Assembly (NCBI GenBank): GCA_963826795.1
Contig: CAWGYT010000008.1
Coordinates: forward strand, 310,001 to 374,000
Source of the DNA: CAWGYT01 sp963826795
Lineage (GTDB): Bacteria; Planctomycetota; Planctomycetia; Pirellulales; Pirellulaceae
Reading direction: 5' to 3'
DNA length: 64,000 nt
The notes beneath the pieces were generated by a model that had not been told where the DNA came from, did not search any database, and saw only the letters and a program-made list of their open reading frames with translations. Below are positions 1 through 9,527 of this stretch, one piece after another (positions within the stretch are counted from its first letter, which is position 1; the number at the start of each line of letters is the position of its first letter). The translations under genes and the position numbers were made by a program.

Positions 1-183
1 CAACTCGCGTTCGGCCTGCTCCTGGAACGGCTCGGAAGGTGGGATGAGGCCTGTGAGCGCTTGCAGCTGGTCGCCCAGATCCGCCCGGAAGATCTTAGCC
101 TCGGACCGGTCCTCGAACGAATCCGGCAGCGACGAGATGCGGGGACCGACGTGCCCGAATCGCACAAGCGCAGCACGGATTGA
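1..183 (+). CDS. C-terminal fragment of a TPR-like protein (5' end outside window)
   Basis: The first frame is open from base 1 to a TGA at 181-183 and encodes 60 residues. The visible part contains a helix pair of the kind found at the end of tetratricopeptide repeats (GLLLERLGRWDEACERLQ), followed by a charged, probably disordered tail rich in Arg and Asp. It lies 31 bases before truB on the same strand, so the two may be cotranscribed. TPR assignment rests on one repeat-like segment only, and the function of the full protein cannot be read from this window. Confidence 0.55.
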   Translation, partial: QLAFGLLLERLGRWDEACERLQLVAQIRPEDLSLGPVLERIRQRRDAGTDVPESHKRSTD

Positions 184-214
184 GCCGGCTCATTCCACGC
201 CCTGAGGATCACGC

Positions 215-1084
215 ATGTTCGGCCTCCTGAACCTCCACAAGCCGCCGGGAATTTCCTCCCGTCGCGCCCTGAACGATGTCCAGCGGTTGGTTCGACCAGA
301 GAAGGTCGGGCACGCCGGGACGCTGGACCCGCTGGCCACGGGGGTACTCGTGGTCACCGTCGGCGCCGCGACCCGACTAACCTCGTACATCCAGCGCTGG
401 CCCAAAAAATATCGCGGCACATTCCTCCTCGGGCGTTCCAGCGAGACCGAGGACATTGACGGATGCGTCGTCGAACTGCACAACTCGCCCGTCCCGAAAC
501 AATGTGACCTGGAACGAGTCCTGCCGCAATTTCGGGGCGTCATCAGCCAACAACCTCCGTCGTTCTCCGCCTTGAAGGTGGACGGCAAGCGAGCGTACGC
601 GCTAGCTCGGGCGGGAGAGTCGATCGAGCTCGCGGCGCGGATGATCACGATCTATGCCGTGACGATCACCCGTTATGCGTATCCCGAGTTGACGCTTGAG
701 ATCGAATGCGGCAGCGGAACCTACATCCGCTCGCTAGGACGCGACCTGGCTCGGGCGGTCGGAACCGAGGCGGTGATGGCGTCGCTGGTCCGGACCGCGG
801 TCGGACATCTTGAGCTTGCCAATTCGGTTTCACTCGACCAACTCAACTCAGCATCACTTCCCGCCCAACTATTGCCAGCTGCCGAGGCCACCCGCGACTT
901 GCCGGCCGTACACCTGGATCCCCAACAGCTCCCACGCGTCGCCTGTGGCCTGGCCGTTTCCTGCCCCGGGCAATCCGCCCCCGAATTAGCGGGACTGACG
1001 GCTGACGGCGATCTGGCCGCCGTGCTTTCTCGGCAAGCGGCCGGTTGGTACCGTCCCAAACGCAACTTCATCGCGCGTCAGTAA
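215..1084 (+). CDS. truB: tRNA pseudouridine(55) synthase TruB
   Basis: Converts uridine 55 in the T-loop of tRNAs to pseudouridine; cytoplasmic. The 289 residues show the family landmarks in order: LNLHKPPGISS near the N-terminus, HAGTLDPLATGVL with catalytic Asp38, KKYRGTFLLG around residue 65, a SALKVDGKRAYALAR segment around residue 118, and the RNA-contacting GSGTYIRSLGRDL around residue 167. The C-terminal part is short and divergent, so a full PUA domain is not obvious. The ATG at 215 follows a GAGGA ribosome binding site by six bases. It is followed by 272 bases without a convincing gene before ftsK. Confidence 0.95.
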   Translation: MFGLLNLHKPPGISSRRALNDVQRLVRPEKVGHAGTLDPLATGVLVVTVGAATRLTSYIQRWPKKYRGTFLLGRSSETEDIDGCVVELHNSPVPKQCDLERVLPQFRGVISQQPPSFSALKVDGKRAYALARAGESIELAARMITIYAVTITRYAYPELTLEIECGSGTYIRSLGRDLARAVGTEAVMASLVRTAVGHLELANSVSLDQLNSASLPAQLLPAAEATRDLPAVHLDPQQLPRVACGLAVSCPGQSAPELAGLTADGDLAAVLSRQAAGWYRPKRNFIARQ

Positions 1085-1356
1085 AGGCCGATCCACGACG
1101 CTCGGTTGATCGGCTCGATCGCATCCTCCTCTGACTTATCGCAGATCGAACGCGGTAATTTCGGCTCGACCGCTGTGCAAGTCTGCGGGCTGCGTCGACT
1201 CGGGTGGCTCGACAACAGGCGCCTCACGATCACTTCGTCCCCCAGCCGACAAAGAAGAGGGTGTAGACAGGAAACGTTCGGGGCAGGGACTGCGCCAGGG
1301 CCTCCGACAGTTCGACTGTCGGGTGGGACTTCGACTCTTGTTGGCTGAGCGCGTGC

Positions 1357-4311
1357 ATGACTATTTCGCGAAAACGAAGCGCCGATCTGCTCGGACTGGC
1401 CGTGCTGGCCGCGACGCTCTTCGTCCTGCTTTCGCTGATTAGCTACGATCCGGCGGATCCCGTCCCCGAATTGGTCGCTCCGCTCAATCGGATCTACCAA
1501 CCCGACGTCCTGGCCTACCCGCTTTACGACCAACCGCGGAACTGGTGTGGCAAGTTTGGAACCCTGGTCGCGGATCTGCTGTTGAGCAGCTTCGGATGGA
1601 GTGTCTACCTTGTCGTCGCCTCGATGGCGATCTTGTCGCTGGTAATCATCAGCCAGCGTTCGGTTCCCGGGCCATGTGTCCGGCTCGGCGGGTGGACACT
1701 TGCCTTGTTCGGCGTCTGCACAGTCATCGCGACCGTCGGCGGCGGAAGCTGGACGGGCCCCTCCATCGGTCCCGGAGGGTATGTCGGAGCCTTGGGACAC
1801 GGTCTGTTGAGCGAACATCTCGCGACACTCGGCAGCCTCTTGATTTCCATGAGCTGCATTGCGGGCGGAGTCCTGCTCTGTACTGACTACGTGTTGCTGC
1901 AGATCGCACGAGCCACGGCAAGTCGGGCCACAGCCAAGACGCTGGGCCGTCGCCCGCCGAAACTGGCCGCCGATGACCTGGATTCGGACAAAATGACGGT
2001 TCGGATTCGTGGCAAGCGATCGGCGAGTTCCGCGGCGGCTTGGGACGACGCGGACGATGCCGCCGACGAGGAGTTGGAAGACGACTCAGAATTCGAAGAC
2101 GAGGAAGAAGAATACGACGAGGAGGGCGACGAGGAAGAGGAGTTGGATGAAGACGACGAGGAGGACGTGTCCGACGACGAAGAGGAACAAGCCCCGGCCG
2201 CGGCGTCCGGCCTGCGGGGCCTGATCGCGCGGGCCTCTCCCGGAGTGAGGATTCGCAACCCCTCGGATAAGGCCAAGGCCAAGGCCAATAAGACGCAGGA
2301 TGAACGCCTGGAGGTCATGGAGCAGTTGGACGAAGCCAGCCGCCAGGAAGACCCCCGCGAATACGAGCTCCCGTCGATCGAACTGCTGAGCGAATCGGAA
2401 GACTTCTGCTACGACCAGCAGGAAAAGGAAGTCCGCCGCAAGGCTCGCATCCTTGAAAAGACGTTCAAGGACTTCGGTTTTAACGTGAAAGTCGTGGAAA
2501 TCGAGACCGGCCCTGTCATTGCGCAATACGAGATTGAACTGGAAGCGGGATTGCGGCTCTCCAAAATCACGGGCTTGGCGGATGACCTGGCGATCGCCCT
2601 CCGCGTCCCCAGCGTTCGGATCGTCGCGCCGATCCCCGGCAAAAACACCGTGGGGATTGAAGTCCCCAACGAACAGCGACAAGTCGTCCGTCTGCGGGAA
2701 GTGATGGAGGAGGTTAATGGACGGATCAAGAAGATGCGTATTCCCCTCTTCTTAGGAAAAGACGTCTCGGGAAACTCGTTGGTTGCCGACCTCTCCACCC
2801 TGCCGCATTTGCTGATCGCCGGCCGCACGGGCACCGGCAAAAGCGTCTGTCTCAACGCGATTATCTCGTCCATCCTGATGACGCGCCGACCCGACGAGGT
2901 ACGGATGCTGATGATCGACCCCAAGATGGTCGAGCTGAGCGGCTACAAGACGCTCCCGCACCTGATGCATCCGGTCGTGACCGACATGCGCAAAGCCGAA
3001 GCGATTCTGGCCTGGGCGGTCGACAAAATGGAAGAACGATACGCGCTGCTGGCCCGTGCCGGCGTTCGCCACATCAGCGCCTACAATCAGCTGGGTGAAG
3101 AGGAACTGATCGACCGACTGCAACCCGAAGACGACGAGGAGCGGAAGGGGATTCCGCTGCACTTGCCCTACATTGTGATCGTCGCGGACGAAATGGCAGA
3201 TTTGATGATGACCTCCGGCAAAGAAGTGGAGCAACATATCATTCGCTTGGCCCAAAAAAGCCGCGCCGTCGGGATTCACCTGATCTTGGCCACCCAGAAG
3301 CCAACGGTGGATGTGATTACCGGGCTCATCAAAAGCAATCTGCCGGCCCGAATCGCATTCCAGGTCGCGAGCCGCACGGACAGCCGAGTTGTGCTCGACG
3401 AAATGGGCGCGGACAAGCTGCTGGGCAACGGTGACATGCTCTTCCTCTGGCCTGGGACAAGCACCCTCCTGCGCGGCCAGGGGACGTACTTGAGCGACGA
3501 GGAGATTAATGCCATCGTGGAGTGCGTCAGCACTGGCGAGCAGGACTTCATCCACGAATTGGTCCAGCTGAAAGTCGAAGACGCCGGCGAGGCGATCGGA
3601 CCCGGTCAGCTCAAGAAGCGGGATGACCTCTACGAAAGCGCCGTCGACGTCGTCATTCGCGAGGGACGCGGGAGCGTCTCGTTGCTGCAGCGATGTCTCG
3701 GCATCGGTTACGGCCGAGCTGCTCGGCTGATCGACTTCATGGCGGAAGACGGGATCGTCGGCCCCTACAACGGGTCGCAGGCACGGGAAGTCGTGATCAG
3801 CACAGCGGATTGGGAGGCCATGCAGTCCGGCGGGTCCGAACCGGACCCACCCGAACCTCCCTCGCTCAAGTCGCGTCGAACCAATAAGATCATCCCGGTG
3901 AGCGACTGGAGTGCGGAGGAAGACGAGCAAGGCGGATCCCCTCCCAGCCGCACCGCGCGGACCGTCCGTCCAGCCAAACCTCCGGCTTCCAACGAGCGAC
4001 ATCGAACCCGACGACATCGAATCCGACGACGAGCAAGACGTCGACGAGTACGAGGGCCCCGATTACGAAGCCGAGGAATACGATCACGATCCGGACGCTG
4101 CCGAGGACTCCGAGGGAGAATACGACGAGGAAACGGACGACTACGACGAGGAAGAAGAAGACTACGAAGGAGACGAGTACGAGCTGGACGAGGACGAGGA
4201 CGAGGACGAAGAGCTCGAAGAGGAAGAGCTCGAAGAGGAGGAACTCGAAGAGGAGGAACTCGAAGAGGAGGAGCTCGAGGAGGACGAAACCGACGAAGAG
4301 GAGCTCGATGA
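1357..4311 (+). CDS. ftsK: DNA translocase FtsK/SpoIIIE
   Basis: Membrane-anchored ATPase that pumps chromosomal DNA through the division septum. The N-terminal 190 residues contain about four membrane helices. A very acidic linker (about residues 229-278) follows, then the alpha domain and the RecA-like motor with Walker A GRTGTGKS at residues 489-496 and Walker B IVIVADEMADLM near residue 610. A winged-helix gamma domain lies at about residues 756-812 (SVSLLQRCLGIGYGRAARLIDFM). After residue about 870 this frame becomes an Arg/Gly-rich tail with A-ending codons unlike the rest of the gene. The neighbouring frame over the same bases encodes an Asp/Glu tail in preferred codons, so a one-base frameshift near 3950-4005 is likely and the real stop is then 4346-4348. 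The motor assignment is certain; the last hundred residues are not. Confidence 0.93.
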   Translation: MTISRKRSADLLGLAVLAATLFVLLSLISYDPADPVPELVAPLNRIYQPDVLAYPLYDQPRNWCGKFGTLVADLLLSSFGWSVYLVVASMAILSLVIISQRSVPGPCVRLGGWTLALFGVCTVIATVGGGSWTGPSIGPGGYVGALGHGLLSEHLATLGSLLISMSCIAGGVLLCTDYVLLQIARATASRATAKTLGRRPPKLAADDLDSDKMTVRIRGKRSASSAAAWDDADDAADEELEDDSEFEDEEEEYDEEGDEEEELDEDDEEDVSDDEEEQAPAAASGLRGLIARASPGVRIRNPSDKAKAKANKTQDERLEVMEQLDEASRQEDPREYELPSIELLSESEDFCYDQQEKEVRRKARILEKTFKDFGFNVKVVEIETGPVIAQYEIELEAGLRLSKITGLADDLAIALRVPSVRIVAPIPGKNTVGIEVPNEQRQVVRLREVMEEVNGRIKKMRIPLFLGKDVSGNSLVADLSTLPHLLIAGRTGTGKSVCLNAIISSILMTRRPDEVRMLMIDPKMVELSGYKTLPHLMHPVVTDMRKAEAILAWAVDKMEERYALLARAGVRHISAYNQLGEEELIDRLQPEDDEERKGIPLHLPYIVIVADEMADLMMTSGKEVEQHIIRLAQKSRAVGIHLILATQKPTVDVITGLIKSNLPARIAFQVASRTDSRVVLDEMGADKLLGNGDMLFLWPGTSTLLRGQGTYLSDEEINAIVECVSTGEQDFIHELVQLKVEDAGEAIGPGQLKKRDDLYESAVDVVIREGRGSVSLLQRCLGIGYGRAARLIDFMAEDGIVGPYNGSQAREVVISTADWEAMQSGGSEPDPPEPPSLKSRRTNKIIPVSDWSAEEDEQGGSPPSRTARTVRPAKPPASNERHRTRRHRIRRRARRRRVRGPRLRSRGIRSRSGRCRGLRGRIRRGNGRLRRGRRRLRRRRVRAGRGRGRGRRARRGRARRGGTRRGGTRRGGARGGRNRRRGAR

Positions 4312-4348
4312 AGAGGACGACGAAGCGTATGAGGCAGAACGCGCCTGA
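3968..4348 (+). other. Probable true C-terminal tail of FtsK in a +1 frame (acidic repeats)
   Basis: From about 3968 frame 2 reads an almost purely acidic chain (SDIEPDDIESDDEQDVDEYE, then tandem ELEEEE blocks) ending with a stop at 4346-4348. Its codons end mainly in G or C, as in the surrounding genes, while the ftsK frame over the same bases uses CGA and GGA. It also resembles the acidic linker at bases 2041-2190 of ftsK. The simplest reading is that it is the tail of FtsK, joined by a one-base insertion in the sequence or, less likely, by +1 programmed frameshifting. No independent start with a ribosome binding site is evident. Confidence 0.6.
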
Positions 4349-4538
4349 TGTCGTTCTGCGACCGGCGCCGCGCTACAATTGACACGCAAGTTGCGACTCC
4401 CTATTCTAGCCAAATATTGGACGTCCGCGGCGGATGCGCCCGTGGTCTGGCGGCTTCACATTGAGTCGCTCGCGGCTTCGACTTCGGGCCTGACCGCGGG
4501 TCGTGGGGAACGTCGACCGACGACGACCGACCTGCATT

Positions 4539-4574
4539 GCCCTGAGGCCCGAACGGTCACAGGGCCTTTTTTTT
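4539..4574 (+). terminator. Rho-independent terminator or attenuator between ftsK and cimA
   Basis: A perfect 6-bp stem AGGCCC (4545-4550) / GGGCCT (4562-4567) runs into eight T residues (4567-4574). A second stem, GCCCTG (4539-4544) / CAGGGC (4560-4565), uses overlapping bases and would exclude the first. It ends 49 bases before the cimA start, so it either ends ftsK transcription or attenuates cimA-valS from an upstream promoter. The hairpin and T-run are seen; the regulatory role is inference. Confidence 0.7.
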
Positions 4575-4623
4575 GTCCCGATGCCCTGCGTGAAGCAAGC
4601 ATCTCCCCCGGAGAACCGGGCCC

Positions 4624-6207
4624 ATGCGCCAGATTGAGATTTACGACACGACGCTCCGCGACGGCTCCCAAGGCGAAGGGGTCAGTTTTTCTCTTCAGGA
4701 CAAGCTCTTGATCGCTCGCCGGCTCGATTCGATGCACTTCGACTATGTGGAAGGTGGCTATCCGCTCTCCAACGAGAAGGACGTCGACTTCTTTGCGCAG
4801 TTGCGGGAAACACCGCTGCGGTTTGCCAAGGCCAGCGCTTTCGGCATGACGCGGCGTCGCGGGATCGCAGCGGCCGAGGACCCCGGGATGCAGGCCATCC
4901 TCCAAGCGGGCTCGCCGGCCGTGACGATCGTCGGCAAGACCTCGTCCTTTCACGTCCGGGAAGTGTTACGCGTCGAATTGGAAGAAAATCTGAGTATGAT
5001 CTCGGAAAGCGTTCAATTCCTGAGCGACTCGGGGCGTGAGGTCATCTATGACGCCGAGCATTTCTTCGATGGCTGGAAACTTGACGCGGCGTACGCCCTC
5101 AAGACGATTCGTGCCGCGGCCGAGGCCGGCGCGAACTTAGTCGTCCTCTGCGATACGAACGGGGGGACGATGCCCGAAGAAATCGCGGAAATGACCCGCC
5201 TCGCCCTCGAAGGAATCTCCGTCCCGGTCGGGATCCATTGCCACAACGATTGCGACCTGGCCGTCGCCAACTCACTGGCGGCTGTCGACGCCGGCGCGAT
5301 TCAGGTTCAGGGAACGATCAACGGGATCGGCGAGCGATGTGGGAACGCCGATCTGATCTCGGTCATCGCCAATCTGGCCCTCAAGAAGCGACAGTACCGT
5401 GTGCTCTCGCCGGACGCAATCGAACATCTCACGGAATTGTCGCGTTACGTTTACGAGACCGCGAACATGCTATTCCGCAGCGGCCAACCGTTTGTGGGGC
5501 CGAGTGCCTTCGCCCACAAAGGCGGGATGCACGTCCACGCCGTCAACCGGGCCTCTGCGAGCTACGAGCACATTCAGCCCGAGCGAGTTGGCAACCAGCG
5601 CCGAATTCTGGTCAGCGAGTTGTCGGGGCGCTCCAACATCATCAACAAGACAACCCAACACGACTTGCAGCAGAATCGTGAGCTGATGGATAAAATCCTG
5701 GCTCAGGTCGTTTCCATGGAGAACCGCGGTTACCAGTTTGAGGCGGCCGAGGCCTCCTTCGACTTGCTCGTGCGACGCTGCGCCGGCACGTACCGCCCCC
5801 ACTTTCGCCGCATCAAGTACCATGTCGAAGTCGGCGGAGTCGAGGCCGAAGAATTGATCACCGAGGCGACGGTCAAGATCGATGTCGAGGGGGAAATCCG
5901 GCACGAGGTGGGCGAGGGAGACGGCCCGGTCAACGCGCTCGACTTTGCACTTCGCAAGGCGCTCACCCGTCGCTACCCCAACCTGAATGAGATGCACCTG
6001 GTGGACTACAAGGTTCGCGTCGTGAACTCGGAAGCTGGCACCGCCGCTCGAATCCGCGTGATCATCGAAAGCAAGGATCGAACCGACGTCTGGGGAACCG
6101 TCGGGGTGAGCGAGAATATCATTGAGGCCAGCTGGATCGCTTTGGTCGACGCGATCGAGTACAAACTTTGCAAAGATGAAGCCACCCAACGGAAGGACGT
6201 CAGTTGA
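4624..6207 (+). CDS. cimA: (R)-citramalate synthase
   Basis: Condenses pyruvate and acetyl-CoA to (R)-citramalate, the first step of the threonine-independent route to isoleucine. The 527-residue protein has the DRE-TIM barrel opening IYDTTLRDGSQGEGVSF (Arg12-Asp13), the metal-binding HCHNDCDLA near residue 205, the GTINGIGERCGNADL segment, and a C-terminal LeuA dimer/regulatory domain from about residue 375. Length and the GEGVSFS motif fit the CimA-type family better than 2-isopropylmalate synthase (LeuA), which is the main alternative. Its stop overlaps the valS start by one base, which suggests translational coupling with valyl-tRNA synthetase, and a terminator-like hairpin precedes it. 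Confidence 0.9.
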   Translation: MRQIEIYDTTLRDGSQGEGVSFSLQDKLLIARRLDSMHFDYVEGGYPLSNEKDVDFFAQLRETPLRFAKASAFGMTRRRGIAAAEDPGMQAILQAGSPAVTIVGKTSSFHVREVLRVELEENLSMISESVQFLSDSGREVIYDAEHFFDGWKLDAAYALKTIRAAAEAGANLVVLCDTNGGTMPEEIAEMTRLALEGISVPVGIHCHNDCDLAVANSLAAVDAGAIQVQGTINGIGERCGNADLISVIANLALKKRQYRVLSPDAIEHLTELSRYVYETANMLFRSGQPFVGPSAFAHKGGMHVHAVNRASASYEHIQPERVGNQRRILVSELSGRSNIINKTTQHDLQQNRELMDKILAQVVSMENRGYQFEAAEASFDLLVRRCAGTYRPHFRRIKYHVEVGGVEAEELITEATVKIDVEGEIRHEVGEGDGPVNALDFALRKALTRRYPNLNEMHLVDYKVRVVNSEAGTAARIRVIIESKDRTDVWGTVGVSENIIEASWIALVDAIEYKLCKDEATQRKDVS

Positions 6208-9200
6208 TGACCGCCAAGTTTTCGGCCGACACATTGCCAACTCGATTTTGTCACAAGGAGGCCCAGAGCCGACTCTATGCCTCCTGGGAGGCACGCGGTT
6301 ATTTTCACAGCGAGCCGGATCCAAGCCGCCCACCCTTTACAATTGTGATTCCGCCGCCCAACGTCACGGGTGCGCTGCATCTGGGACACGCCTTAAACAA
6401 CTCGCTGCAAGACATCCTGATTCGGTTCAAGCGGATGCAAGGCTTCAATACGCTCTGGATGCCCGGCACCGATCACGCGGGCATTGCAACCCAAGCCGTG
6501 GTCGAGCGCCGTTTGCTCGAAGAGGAAGGCAAGACACGCCATGATCTGGGGCGCGAGGCACTCGTCGACCGGATCTGGGCTTGGAAAGACGCGTACGAGA
6601 TACGCATCATTTCGCAGCTGAAACAAATGGGGTGCAGCTGTGACTGGGAGCGGACGCGTTTCACACTGGATGCCATTTGCACTCGCGCCGTGCGGGAGAC
6701 GTTTTTCGATCTCTTTCAGAAGCAGTTGATCTACCGCGGCAAGCGACTCGTCAACTGGGATACCTACTTGCAGACCGCGGTGAGTGACGACGAGCTGTTT
6801 CACGAGACCGTTCCTGGTTATTTCTGGCACTTTCAGTATCCCGTGATTGATCCTCGGCCCGGCGAGCCGTCACATGTCACCATCGCGACCACGCGTCCCG
6901 AAACAATGCTCGGTGACACCGCCGTGGCCGTCCATCCCGAACCCGCCGCGGCGCTTGAGGCGGTCGAGCAGTCACTGATTTCGAAACTCTCCCTGGCCGC
7001 TTCCAAGGATCGAGCCGACATCGAGCGTGAACTGGAAGCGGTCCGCGAACGTCGCACAACGAAATTGCCGCTCTTGATCCGGCTCCGCGAGATGGCCCGC
7101 GACGGCCGAATGCTGCGTCTGCCCTTGGTGGACCGGGAGATTCCGTTGATCGCCGACGAATGGGCCAAGCCTGAACTTGGCAGCGGATGCGTCAAGATCA
7201 CTCCCGCCCATGACCCGAACGACTACGAAGTCGGACGGCGACAAGACCTCCCGATGATCAACCTCCTCAACCCCGAGGGCACGTTGAATTCCAACGCCGG
7301 ACCCTACGTCGGCACCACAATCGCCGAGGCCCGAAAAGCGGTCGTCCGTGACCTCGAGCAGCTGGGGCTCATGGTCGAGGTTGAAGACCGCGAGATCGAG
7401 CTGGCTCATTCGGATCGCAGCAAAACCGCCATCGAGCCTTACTTGGCGGACCAATGGTTCGTGCGGATGGAAGAGCTCGCCCAGTCCGCCATGGACGCCG
7501 TGATCGACGGCCGGGTCAAGATCCACCCGCCTCGCTACGCCAAGGGATATCTCGATTGGCTCAACGAGAAACGCGATTGGCCCGTCAGTCGCCAGCTTTG
7601 GTGGGGTCATCGGATCCCGGTCTGGTCTCGGTCGGCCCCCAAAGAGGATCCCCTCTGGCAACAGACCGGGCTCGCATTCCTGCCGCAGGTTGATCTCGGT
7701 CGCGAAGTCCAGTCCGTCCGAGATGACGACGCGCGGCGCGTGGCCGCGATCCTGGGCGAAGGTCCGACCGAGGGCGATGTCACCCTGTACGTCTGCGTCG
7801 CCTCGGAACAGGCTAAGCTCGAACGCGAGGTGGAGGCGGCTGGCTGGCGCCAGGACGACGACGTGCTGGATACTTGGTTCAGCTCGGCACTCTGGCCCCA
7901 CTCGACGCTGGGTTGGCCCGAACCGACGTCGGAGCTTGGTTATTACTATCCCACCAACACCCTCATTACCAGCCGCGACATCATCACGCTCTGGGTCGCC
8001 CGAATGGTGCTCGCCGGCCTAAATAACATGGGCGAGGTTCCCTTCCGGGACGTGTTTATTCATCCGAAGATCTTGGACGGCTACGGGGAGGGGATGTCCA
8101 AGTCGAAAGGTAACGGAGTTGACCCCATCGACGTCATCGAAAAATTCGGTGCCGATGCGTTGCGGTTTGGACTGGCCTTCCTGACCACCGACACCCAGGA
8201 CGTGCGGATGCCCGTCCAGTTCGAATGCCCCCACTGCGAGGTCCTGATCGAACAGACCAAAAGGAATCGCCAACTGCCCACGCTCGAATGCTCGAAATGC
8301 GGGAAGACCTTCAGCACCCAGTGGGCCAGTTTACCTGAGCACCAGTCCTTGCCGCGCGGTGCGGTGGTCAGCGAGCGGTTCGAGTTGGCACGCAATTTCA
8401 ATAACAAACTCTGGAATGTGTCCCGCCTGACGTTGATCAATCTGGACGGATACGCGGCTGCTCCCCTCCATCCGCAAGACCTCGCGTTCGAAGATCATTG
8501 GATTCTCAGCCGATTGGCGACCGTCACGGAGCACGTGACCGCGCAACTATCCAACTTCGCTTACGCCGACGCAGCCCGGGAACTGTACGATTTCGCCTGG
8601 GACGAGTTTTGTAGTTTCTACGCAGAAATGGCCAAGCCTCGCTTTGACGATCCCGCGAGTCGTCCCGTCGCACAACGCGTCATGGCCTACGTCCTGGACA
8701 CGCTGCTGCGTCTGCTGCATCCGATGATGCCGTTTCTGACCGAAGAAGTCTGGCAGCTACTGGCCCGAGTCGCCCCCGAACGCGGACTATCGCAACTGGA
8801 AACGCCGTGTGAAAGCCTGGTGATCACGCCCTGGCCCGCCGTCGACTCGGATCGACAGAATTCGGAACTCGAAGCTCAATTCGCGACGTTCCAAGCGGTC
8901 CTCGGTGCCCTGCGCGAAATTCGCAGCCGCCAGGGCATCGCGCCTCGCGAACCCGTCTCATTCTGCGTCGCCTGCGATCCCGAAACGGTCCGATTGCTCC
9001 AGCCGATGGAGCGATACTTCGAGAGCATGGCGAAAGCCACCGCGACCGCCTGGGGAAGTGAGCTCACGCCGCCCGCGACGCACGCCAAAGTCAGCCTCAA
9101 GGCCATGGACGTGTTCGTTGACCTGCAGGGTTTGATCGACATCGACGCTGAAATCGAACGAAACGCGAAGGAAGAAAAGAAGCTGGCCCAACTGATCCAG

Positions 9201-9347
9201 GCCAAGGACAAGAAACTGAGCAATCAGGACTTCGTGGCCCGAGCCCCCGCCGAAGTCGTCGCGCGGGAACGCCAGAGTCTCGCCGACCTGAAAACCCAGT
9301 GGGCCTCCACCAAGGAGGCGCTCGCACGACTGCGTGCGACCCATTGA
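6207..9347 (+). CDS. valS: Valyl-tRNA synthetase
   Basis: Class I aminoacyl-tRNA synthetase that charges tRNA-Val and edits misactivated threonine. Landmarks: PPPNVTGALHLGHALN near residue 50 (HIGH motif), the editing domain with TTRPETMLGDTAV, MSKSKGNGVDP near residue 630 (KMSKS motif), ARNFNNKLWN, and the C-terminal coiled coil arm (about residues 975-1045). Two insertions stand out: a charged helical segment of about 40 residues in the editing domain (bases about 6975-7110) and a four-cysteine zinc-ribbon-like insertion, CPHC...CSKC, at about 8225-8305. The ATG at 6207 overlaps the cimA TGA by one base and has GGAAGGA upstream; a TTG at 6204 is an alternative start. Confidence 0.96.
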   Translation: MTAKFSADTLPTRFCHKEAQSRLYASWEARGYFHSEPDPSRPPFTIVIPPPNVTGALHLGHALNNSLQDILIRFKRMQGFNTLWMPGTDHAGIATQAVVERRLLEEEGKTRHDLGREALVDRIWAWKDAYEIRIISQLKQMGCSCDWERTRFTLDAICTRAVRETFFDLFQKQLIYRGKRLVNWDTYLQTAVSDDELFHETVPGYFWHFQYPVIDPRPGEPSHVTIATTRPETMLGDTAVAVHPEPAAALEAVEQSLISKLSLAASKDRADIERELEAVRERRTTKLPLLIRLREMARDGRMLRLPLVDREIPLIADEWAKPELGSGCVKITPAHDPNDYEVGRRQDLPMINLLNPEGTLNSNAGPYVGTTIAEARKAVVRDLEQLGLMVEVEDREIELAHSDRSKTAIEPYLADQWFVRMEELAQSAMDAVIDGRVKIHPPRYAKGYLDWLNEKRDWPVSRQLWWGHRIPVWSRSAPKEDPLWQQTGLAFLPQVDLGREVQSVRDDDARRVAAILGEGPTEGDVTLYVCVASEQAKLEREVEAAGWRQDDDVLDTWFSSALWPHSTLGWPEPTSELGYYYPTNTLITSRDIITLWVARMVLAGLNNMGEVPFRDVFIHPKILDGYGEGMSKSKGNGVDPIDVIEKFGADALRFGLAFLTTDTQDVRMPVQFECPHCEVLIEQTKRNRQLPTLECSKCGKTFSTQWASLPEHQSLPRGAVVSERFELARNFNNKLWNVSRLTLINLDGYAAAPLHPQDLAFEDHWILSRLATVTEHVTAQLSNFAYADAARELYDFAWDEFCSFYAEMAKPRFDDPASRPVAQRVMAYVLDTLLRLLHPMMPFLTEEVWQLLARVAPERGLSQLETPCESLVITPWPAVDSDRQNSELEAQFATFQAVLGALREIRSRQGIAPREPVSFCVACDPETVRLLQPMERYFESMAKATATAWGSELTPPATHAKVSLKAMDVFVDLQGLIDIDAEIERNAKEEKKLAQLIQAKDKKLSNQDFVARAPAEVVARERQSLADLKTQWASTKEALARLRATH

Positions 9348-9527
9348 GCGGATGGGGTCAACCACCACCACCAGCGGCCGGTCGATGACACGACAGGCGG
9401 CAGCAGACTCTCCGCCCCCCACTCCAATTGCAACAGTCGCCGCGGCTTGCCGCGAACCTGGCCTGTTCCGCACCGGAATCGGGACGGTTAAACTGAAGGG
9501 AACCACGAGTCCTTGAAGGGGTTCCCG

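Noticed and set aside
1078..1818. Minus-strand open frame of about 250 codons over the truB-ftsK junction
   Set aside because: Overlaps the clear membrane domain of ftsK and has no recognisable motif; long antisense frames are expected in this GC-rich DNA.
4162..4413. Minus-strand poly-serine open frame
   Set aside because: It is the antisense shadow of the acidic GAG/GAC tract of the ftsK tail; no start context or conserved sequence.
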